Shown piece after piece: positions 15,186 to 64,000 of a stretch of DNA of 64,000 nt. Each line of letters begins with the position of its first letter. Within the stretch, counting starts at the first letter, position 1. This stretch comes from Amorphochlora amoebiformis (Eukaryota > Cercozoa > Chlorarachniophyceae), in NCBI GenBank assembly GCA_054601695.1, contig BAAHQB010000279.1, positions 62,001 through 126,000 of the forward strand, read 5' to 3'. The notes under the pieces were generated by a model. The model worked only from the letters and a program-made list of their open reading frames with translations, was not told the origin of the DNA and did not search any database. The translations under genes were made by a program, and so were the position numbers.

Positions 15186-15235
<50 letters not shown>

Positions 15236-15248
15236 GCACACACACACA

Positions 15249-15334
<86 letters not shown>

Positions 15335-15379
15335 CATAAGACACTGGTTAGACACAAGAGAGAGATACCCTAGATCGAC

Positions 15380-16965
15380 ATATGATATTGCTTAGATAAG
15401 AAGAGATATCTTTACGATTATGCATATGATATTGGCTAGATATAAAAGAGAGATATCCTAGGATCCGACATATGATATTGGTTAGATAAGAGAGATATCT
15501 TTACGATTATGCATATGATATTGGCTAGATATAAAAGAGAGATATCCTAGGATCCGACATATGATATTGGTTAGATAAGAGAGATATCTTTACGATTATG
15601 CATATGATATTGGCTAGATATAAGAGAGAGATATCCTAGGATCCGACATATGATATTGGTTAGATAAGAGAGATATCTTTAGTATTATGCATATGATATT
15701 GGCTAGATATATGAGAGAGATATCCTAGGATCCGACATATGATATTGCTTAGATAAGAAGAGATATCTTTACGATTATGCATATGATATTGGCTAGATAT
15801 AAAAGAGAGATATCCTAGGATCCGACATATGATATTGGTTGGATAAGCGAGATATCTTTACGAGTATGCATATGATATTGGCTAGATATAAAAGAGAGAT
15901 ATCCTAGGATCCGACATATGATATTGGTTGGATAAGCGAGATATCTTTACGAGTATGCATATGATATTGGCTAGATATATGAGAGAGATATCCTAGGATC
16001 CGACATATGATATTGGTTAGATGAGAGAGATATCTTTACGATTATGCATATGATATTGGCTAGATATAAGAGAGAGATATCCTAGGATCCGACATATGAT
16101 ATTGGTTAGATAAGAGAGATATCTTTAGTATTATGCATATGATATTGGCTAGATATAAAAGAGAGATATCCTAGGATCCGACATATGATATTGGTTAGAT
16201 AAGCGAGATATCTTTACGAGTATGCATATGATATTGGCTAGATATAAAAGAGAGATATCCTAGGATCCGACATATGATATTGGTTGGATAAGCGAGATAT
16301 CTCTACGAGTATGCATATGATATTGGCTAGATATATGAGAGAGATATCCTACGATCCGACATATGATATTGCTTAGATAAGAAGAGATATCTTTACGATT
16401 ATGCATATGATATTGGCTAGATATAAGAGAGAGATATCCTAGGATCCGACATATGATATTGGTTAGATAAGCGAGATATCCTTACGATTATGCATATGAT
16501 ATTGGCTAGATATAAGAGAGAGATATCCTAGGATCCGACATATGATATTGGTTAGATAAGCGAGATATCCTTACGATTATGCATATGATATTGGCTAGAT
16601 ATAAGAGAGAGATATCCTAGGATCCGACATATGATATTGGTTAGATAAGAGAGATATCTTTACGATTATGCATATGATATTGGCTAGATATAAGAGAGAG
16701 ATATCCTAGGATCCGACATATGATATTGGTTAGATAAGAGAGATATCTTTAGTATTATGCATATGATATTGGCTAGATATAAGAGAGAGATATCCTAGGA
16801 TCCGACATATGATATTGGTTAGATAAGAAGAGATATCTTTACGATTATGCATATGATATTGGCTAGATATATGAGAGAGATATCCTAGGATCCGACATAT
16901 GATATTGGTTAGATAAGCGAGATATCTTTAGTATTATGCGTATGATATTGGTTAGATATTAGGGA
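15380..16965. repeat. 89-bp satellite, about 17-18 copies
   Basis: A uniform tandem array with no (TA)n. The unit is a dimer of two related halves: GATATTGGTTAGATAAGAGA then GATATCTTTACGATTATGCA, and GATATTGGCTAGATATAAGA then GATATCCTAGGATCCGACAT. Copies differ at few positions, and variant blocks such as GGATAAGCGAG recur in order, which suggests homogenisation by unequal exchange. It is intergenic. Confidence 0.95.
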
Positions 16966-17575
16966 GAGATATATTAAATGGTTAGATATGAGAGAGAGAG
17001 GAATATAATATAGATAGATAGAAGAGAGATATATACCCTTAGGATTACGAAATATACATAGTTAGATAAAAGAGAGAGATATGCCCTTAGGATTACGAAT
17101 ATAATATTGATAGATAGAAGCGAGAGATATACCCTTAGGATTACGAATATAACATGGTAGATATAAGAGAGAGAGGAGTATGATATAGATAGATAGAAGA
17201 GAGAGATATAACCTTGGGATTACGAATATAATATAGATAGATAGAAGCGAGAGATATACCCTTAGGATTACGAATATAATGTGGTTAGATGTAAGAGAGA
17301 GAGAGGAGTATGATATAGATAGATAGAAGAGAGAGATATGCCCTTAGGATTACGAATATAATATGGTTAGATAGAAGAGAGAGATATACCCTTAGGATTA
17401 CGAATATAACATGGTTAGATATAAGAGAGAGAGGAGTATGATATAGATAGATAGAAGGGAGAGATATAACCTTGGGATTACGAATATAATATAGATAGAG
17501 AGAAGCGAGAGATATACCCTTAGGATTCCGAGTATAATATGGTTAGATAGAGGAGAGAGAGAAAGGTGGCCTTAG
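16966..17575. repeat. Second, more diverged satellite (period about 60 bp)
   Basis: Units built from AGAGAGATATACCCTTAGGA, TTACGAATATAATATAGATA and GATAGAAGAGAG follow the 89-bp array directly and share its GAGAGATAT motif. The boundary at about 16,966 is gradual, so the two arrays are probably related. Confidence 0.85.
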
Positions 17576-17614
17576 GATTAGGAATATGGTATTACAGTAT
17601 TAGATAAGGTTACG

Positions 17615-17712
17615 TTAATGGTTAGCGTTACTGTTAGCGTTACTGTGTGTGCGGAGCCATTTTGAAGCTATAGATGGTTCGATATTTAGGAGCTATGTAT
17701 ATATATATATAT

Positions 17713-17753
<41 letters not shown>

Positions 17754-17809
17754 GAATATATGTATTTATATATATATATATATATGTATATATGATTCGA
17801 TATTTAGGA

Positions 17810-17850
<41 letters not shown>

Positions 17851-17967
17851 AATTTGGTATATATGCACATATGTAGATATGTATATATAATATATATACT
17901 TATATATATATATATATATTATATATATATATGTATATGTATATACATACATACATATATATGTATG

Positions 17968-18012
<45 letters not shown>

Positions 18013-18094
18013 ATGTATTATATATGTATGTATATATATGATTCGATATTTAGGAGCTATGTATTACATACTCTGTACACATGTATACACTCGT

Positions 18095-18167
<73 letters not shown>

Positions 18168-18218
18168 CATATATGATTCGATATTTAGGAGCTATGTATG
18201 TCGTTTCTATCCTTCATG

Positions 18219-18251
<33 letters not shown>

Positions 18252-18346
18252 AATACCTCAACCATTTGATGAACCAGGCTATCGTTTGTATCCTTCGCCA
18301 CATTCTACACGCATATATATTATATATCATAAGAGTATATGCATAT

Positions 18347-18388
<42 letters not shown>

Positions 18389-19685
18389 ATATATATATAT
18401 ATATATATATATATTGATGCACAAGTTGGGGGTCAACACTGTAGTCACGTGTAGGAAGGTTAGGATTCCTTTTGTCAAAAACCTCTTTCATATTGTCTAT
18501 CTTCACCTCCGGTTCCTTTATTCCTGAAAACACGGAAAATACATCAAAAAAGCCCCTTGTAATATCTAATATTATCGATATGCATATGCACCATCAACGA
18601 ACACAATCGGAGATAAAAGAAATTAGATTCGTATCACTCACTACGCTATCGCCCATAGCCTCCCCTCACACACCTCCCTAAACAATTCGGCCTTGAAAAC
18701 TTACCAAGTGGCTCCCTTGACTTCGCCGAAGGAGAGTGTAAGGGAGAGGGATTCCCCGTAGGCGACATCAGGCTTGAGCCTTGGATTTCTCCTTTGAGGG
18801 CGAGGTTTGACACACCTTCGTCGGCGCTGAGGGCCGTGTGTTCGGCGTCTTTCGGGAGACCGCCGGACCGCCTCCGCTTGTTGCCGCGCTTGGCGCTGCG
18901 CACGACAGTGTCGAGACTGTTCTCTTGTTGGGGTAATTGAGACCGTTGCTGATGCTCAGCTTGATGCTCCTGTGAAACGGAAGGCGAGGGCCTGGGCTGG
19001 GTTGATGATAACAGGTAAACCAACTAAACTTAAGGTATCCGTTTGTGATTCGGACGGGACTACCCGCTTCACGAGGAGCGATTTGTCGTCGTTCATCTCG
19101 ATCTTGCTCGCTATCCTAATGAGCATTCCAAAACATATATTGCTTTTCAATTTCGGTCAAAATGGAGCTGAAAGTTGAGTCGGAATATCTATGTTGAAGA
19201 CTAGACCAAATCACAGGCACAAACATAATTCATTCCACGTTTGTGGGTCAGTATCTCACGCACTCTCGTCGATGATCCGTGCCCGAGCCTGGGTTCGGAG
19301 CTCTCGAATCGAACACAGGAGTGTATGTCACCCCTTTCGACGCCCAGTATTCCGTTAGTTTGGGACTATTCGGTGGGATAAGATCTCCGAATGCACGCTC
19401 CGTTTCTTCATTCCATCGGTTCTAATTTGGGGGTATGGATAAATCATCAGGCATGCTGAGAGAATCCTCTCGAGTGTACAAAAACGGAGGGAAGTGGTTC
19501 TTAACGCAAAATGGGGTTGGTTCCCCGCATTTTCTCTGCTTATCTGCGGCCCAACGCACAGCAATCGAAACGTGTGATTCTAGAAATATATCACTCACCA
19601 CTGTTGTGTAGTTCTGCCCGTCCGACTTCTCGTCAACCACGGTGCAAGCGTCATCGTCAACCGAATCGTTGGTGGTGGTTGCCAT
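17615..19685 (-). CDS. Unknown gene, divergent from Arf (at least five exons)
   Basis: Minus-strand gene model. The start is ATG at 19,685; exon 19,599-19,685 begins [20 protein letters not shown] and ends in a GTGAGT donor. Later exons are 18,705-18,969 ([13 protein letters not shown], a nuclear-localisation-like basic run in a polar, low-complexity context), 18,423-18,523 ([20 protein letters not shown]), 18,257-18,304 ([16 protein letters not shown]) and 17,615-17,692 ([20 protein letters not shown], then SNANH and TAA). The last three junctions are in phase. Sequence between 18,970 and 19,598 holds further coding-like islands that I could not join. Three head echoes of the last exon (CTCCTAAATATCGAA on -) lie upstream at about 17,790, 18,040 and 18,175. 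Function is unknown; a nuclear protein is possible. Confidence 0.6.
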
Positions 19686-20662
<977 letters not shown>

Positions 20663-20753
20663 GGGTTTGCGGCTAGCTTGATGTTTCCTGATCATAGTTG
20701 AACCTTTTGTATATATATACATATAACTGCGAGAATTACTCCATAAATCCAAT

Positions 20754-20759
20754 AATAAA
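20754..20759 (+). terminator. Polyadenylation signal of the Arf gene
   Basis: AATAAA lies 92 bases after the stop codon, in AT-rich sequence. This is the usual distance for a eukaryotic 3' end signal. Confidence 0.6.
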
Positions 20760-20818
20760 ACGTTATAGCCTAGTAGCGTTGGATATATCTAGATCTAGTA
20801 AGTTAAGCATAGAGTACT

Positions 20819-20863
<45 letters not shown>

Positions 20864-21634
20864 TTATTGATTAATAGAATATTGTGAATTGGTAGAATTA
20901 GCTATAGATACTAGAGATCTAGGAGATAGTACTAGATCTAATCGCAACTTGCATGATAGTTTGACAGGCTCAGCCTAGTCACAACTATCTTGACTATCAT
21001 ATGATCTAGCTATTATTAATATCATCTAGATCATTATCATTAGGCTAACTGCAGAACGGAAGTTACGGAACTACATATAATTTATTGTTATTTTTCAATG
21101 ATCGGTGTGTATGAGCGCTATGTCTAGTATGTATACATGTATAATATCTACTATAGTATATATGTACATTTACAGCTGTACATGTAATTTGTGTTTTATA
21201 TTATACATACACACATATATGAGAATGTACATGTACAATTGCATGACGCTTAGGTTTCACATACTGAGGCGCACTAAGGATTCTTGCACGAAGAATGAAG
21301 CGAACGTTTCAAGTTAAAGTCATGGTACTCGTTACCACGATTCTATCGTGGTGGCAGTGTCGCACGGTTCGCACCGTTGCCAAGTTCACTGTCAACTGCG
21401 AAACACACACGGACCATCGGAAAAGGGCGAGTCGTACAACATATGGAAAAATTTAATAAATAGTCGCTTCAGAGTATGTATAATACATGCATGAGAAGCA
21501 AGTGAGGTTGAACTCCGGCTCGGCCCAATGCGATATTGTTGTACACCCCGAGAAGTTCGGCGGGAACCATTCTCATATCGGGTATTACCGGGTACTACTG
21601 GGTAGAAAGCGGACATCCCCGGGACATATTCGAC
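20760..21634. other. Intergenic spacer between Arf and the FolD gene
   Basis: Unique AT-rich DNA with one 40-bp (TA)n array at 20,820-20,860. Two adjacent hairpins occur near 21,336 (arms ACCACGAT/ATCGTGGT, loop TCT) and 21,363 (ACGGT/ACCGT). The segment 21,575-21,605 (CGGGTATTACCGGGTACTAC) resembles part of the LTR-like element at 40.2-40.55 kb in reverse orientation. I see no gene. Confidence 0.55.
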
Positions 21635-21730
21635 ATGCCTGCCACACAGGTCCTACCCGTGGCCCTGGCGTCCCTTCTCGCCCTCACTGTCAGTCAGAAT
21701 CCCCCCCGAGGGAGATTTCTCACAAGACAG
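21635..21730 (+). CDS. Candidate first exon of the FolD gene (organelle leader)
   Basis: ATG opens a short frame, MPATQVLPVALASLLALTVS, that continues QNPPRGRFLTRQ to a CAG|GTCCTT donor. An earlier donor, ACT|GTCAGT, at 21,688 also leaves phase 0. Either junction fits the phase-0 start of exon 2 at 22,156. The hydrophobic segment followed by Arg residues would suit an organelle or secretory leader. No FolD homology can be expected here, so the assignment rests on position and phase only. Confidence 0.4.
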
Positions 21731-22155
21731 GTCCTTCTCCCCCCCCTCATGATCAATTTTCTCGCTGGAAACCCATAATTATTCGCCCGAAAGTGCAAAA
21801 AATGCCGAAATATGAGATGTGGTTGAGCTTGCTCATTGCAGACAGGGCCTTTCGCAAGACAGTACAGGGGTATGAAAGGGAGTACCCTTATGAGGATGAA
21901 GGAGGGAGAAATGAGTGTCCGAGCAGTTGAAGAGCGAGGCTTACCCGAGGCGCAGGTGGTGTTTGGGGTAGGGTAGTGACTAGCTTACGTACACTGTCCG
22001 TTCAAGAATGTCCTCGGGTGCTTACGACACGTGCCAGGCGCCATTTTACTAGAAATATGAAAAATATTCAAGGGAACTTGCGGAAGTTGAGTTGGGGGTG
22101 GGGCTGGAGAGTGTGGAATGTGTTTGTTTTGTCTTGATGTGGTCTGTTGTTGTAG

Positions 22156-41409
<19,254 letters not shown>

Positions 41410-42236
41410 TTCACTTTCTAGACTTTACCAATGATTGCATAACCATCAACCGTCATTATACAACGGTGCTACCCTGACATGAAAAAATATACATGATATA
41501 CATCATGTAACCATGTTACTAGCAATCAGCGTAAATCTTGATTAACTCGGTAACATGAAACAGTGGGCAATCAATAATGAAGGGTATACTATTATGACAA
41601 CTATCACGATCTTCTCGGAATAAACCAGATGATAAAGTCAGACCATTATGATAACTTTACGGATGATATATATATATATGTATATATATATTATTGTATA
41701 ACTAGCGTAAATATACAGGATCTCGAACTTAGTAGATACTGTGATATTACCTAGATTACGACCTAGACTGACCGTAGCAGACCTGCGGCAGAAAGTTCGT
41801 ATCCATCGGTAGTAACAAGCCCAAGTCTGGTCAGTGATTCGACTTCATGAATTTCATAAATTCATTGTCTAGTGCAAGAGGTTCGGTAGTATTTAGCTAG
41901 ATATCATCAGGACCAACTTTAATCATGATTTATGGATCACAATGAATCTTCAGATTAAAATGAATTCAAATTCAAATTCAAATTCAAATTCAAATTCAAA
42001 TTCAAATTCAAATTCAAATTGATGTCCAAGCTCGGCTAGTCCTCAAAATCTGCCCTCGTGAGAGCTCTTTTCCCCCCATTCATTCTTCCACGAGTTTTCT
42101 CCTAGAATACGTATTTTCGGGATTCGGATATGTATATTTATTGGTACATTGAATGTACATATATAATATGTTTGCTATATGTACATGTTAATGTTGTCAA
42201 TGCTCACACTAGTACAACTTCATATATACATGTTAT

Positions 42237-42281
<45 letters not shown>

Positions 42282-42471
42282 TTATCTATTATACCATCAT
42301 ACATGTACATACATAAGTGTATGAAGTTATATGCAGGACTCATATGTATATGTACAAATATATCCATATATATATACATATGTATATATATTTATATATT
42401 ATCATATTATATAGATTATTGCATAATATTGTAATATAATAACATATATATATATATTCCATACACACAAA

Positions 42472-42502
<31 letters not shown>

Positions 42503-42521
42503 CTATATATATTTATAAATA
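41410..42521. other. Intergenic DNA between the convergent FolD and cryptochrome genes
   Basis: Mostly unique AT-rich sequence. It contains GGAATAAACC near 41,620 (possible poly(A) signal for FolD), a pure AATTCA hexamer array (about 11 copies) at 41,954-42,019, and (TA)n from 42,235. No gene is seen. Confidence 0.6.
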
Positions 42522-46019
<3,498 letters not shown>

Positions 46020-46173
46020 CTGATTCCGGTAAGTACATGATATATAGATACATATATATATATATATTTATATATATGTATATACATATATATATATATA
46101 TATATTATACCGGATGAAAGTAGAAAGTTTGAAGAGTGAAGGATGCACATATATATATATATATATACATATG

Positions 46174-46204
<31 letters not shown>

Positions 46205-46448
46205 GTACATACATATTCATATATGTGTACATATATGTGCATGTATGATATCTACATATATATGTACCACATATGAATGTAGATATGTATGAAAATAGTT
46301 ACATTTGAGATATTTACTCACATATACATTATATAATATAGTCTACTTATACAAATACACATGTATAAACATTGATGTATTGATGTTTACATGTATATAT
46401 TTGTGTAAGTATACATATGCACAAACATGTGAATGTATACATATATAC

Positions 46449-46506
<58 letters not shown>

Positions 46507-46513
46507 AACTAAC

Positions 46514-63785
<17,272 letters not shown>

Positions 63786-63885
63786 CTGAGAGGGAAATGA
63801 GAGACTGTGGGAGAGGGGTATGTAATATTGCAATTAAGTGAATATCTATGTTTATATATATATATATAATATAAGTATATGTACA

Positions 63886-63919
<34 letters not shown>

Positions 63920-63927
<8 letters not shown>

Positions 63928-64000
63928 TCAAGATGTGTGTTTTCTTTACATTCAAGACATGCGGTGTCTTTACAGTCAAAGACGCGTTCTGTCTTGACAG
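63920..64000. repeat. Short tandem motif at the right edge
   Basis: TCTTTACATTCAAGACATGC and TCTTTACAGTCAAAGACGCG are two copies of a unit of about 25 bp, cut by the window end. Confidence 0.6.

Noticed and set aside
15380-16965. CRISPR array
   Set aside because: The repeats are contiguous with no variable spacers, and the DNA is eukaryotic.
21487-21930. 147-residue + strand frame as an independent gene
   Set aside because: It is Pro/His/Arg-rich without a recognisable domain and overlaps the better placed leader-exon candidate in another frame.

Overview
The window is nuclear DNA of a eukaryote whose introns and spacers are packed with low-complexity sequence: (TA)n microsatellites nearly everywhere, CT/GA tracts, minisatellites, and interstitial TTAGGG/CCCTAA (telomere-type) arrays. 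Almost all long open frames are translations of these repeats (YIYI, SLSL, RERE, GLGL, NPNP) and are not genes. Real coding sequence lies in short exons (13 to about 100 nt, a few longer) separated by introns of 0.1 to 2.3 kb. Reading them requires joining GT-AG splice sites in phase. I did this by eye, so exon edges are models. The species cannot be named from this. The set (Arf GTPase, plant-like bifunctional FolD, cryptochrome/photolyase) fits a protist, perhaps an alga.

Layout. (1) 1-5.5 kb: parts of an unrecognised + strand gene. (2) 5.8-11.35 kb: parts of an unrecognised - strand gene. (3) about 12.17-14.18 kb: 3' exons of a + strand gene of unknown function. (4) 14.2-17.6 kb: intergenic DNA with an 89-bp satellite. 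(5) 17.6-19.7 kb: a - strand gene of unknown function, divergent from (6) an Arf1-type GTPase at 19,980-20,662 (+, two exons). The two share a promoter region of about 294 bp. (7) 21.6-41.4 kb: one methylenetetrahydrofolate dehydrogenase/cyclohydrolase (FolD/MTHFD) gene on +, with 17 exons reconstructed in continuous phase plus a candidate leader exon. It codes for about 330 residues over almost 20 kb. (8) 41.4-42.5 kb: intergenic, between convergent genes. (9) 42.5 kb to beyond the right end: a - strand cryptochrome/photolyase gene. Sixteen consecutive exons give the FAD-binding half in phase, and a basic C-terminal extension with a PCNA-binding-like motif probably follows. Its 5' part lies outside the window.

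The most striking structure is an 'exon echo'. Many introns contain tandem partial copies of the adjoining exon edge. Copies of the acceptor plus exon head lie upstream of the exon, and copies of the exon tail plus donor lie downstream. The copies are separated by (TA)n arrays. Seen in five of the gene models, this suggests how these introns grow, and it fills them with decoy splice sites. Telomere-type arrays also sit directly at splice sites, where CCCTAAC can act as branch point and pyrimidine tract and GTTAGGG as a donor.
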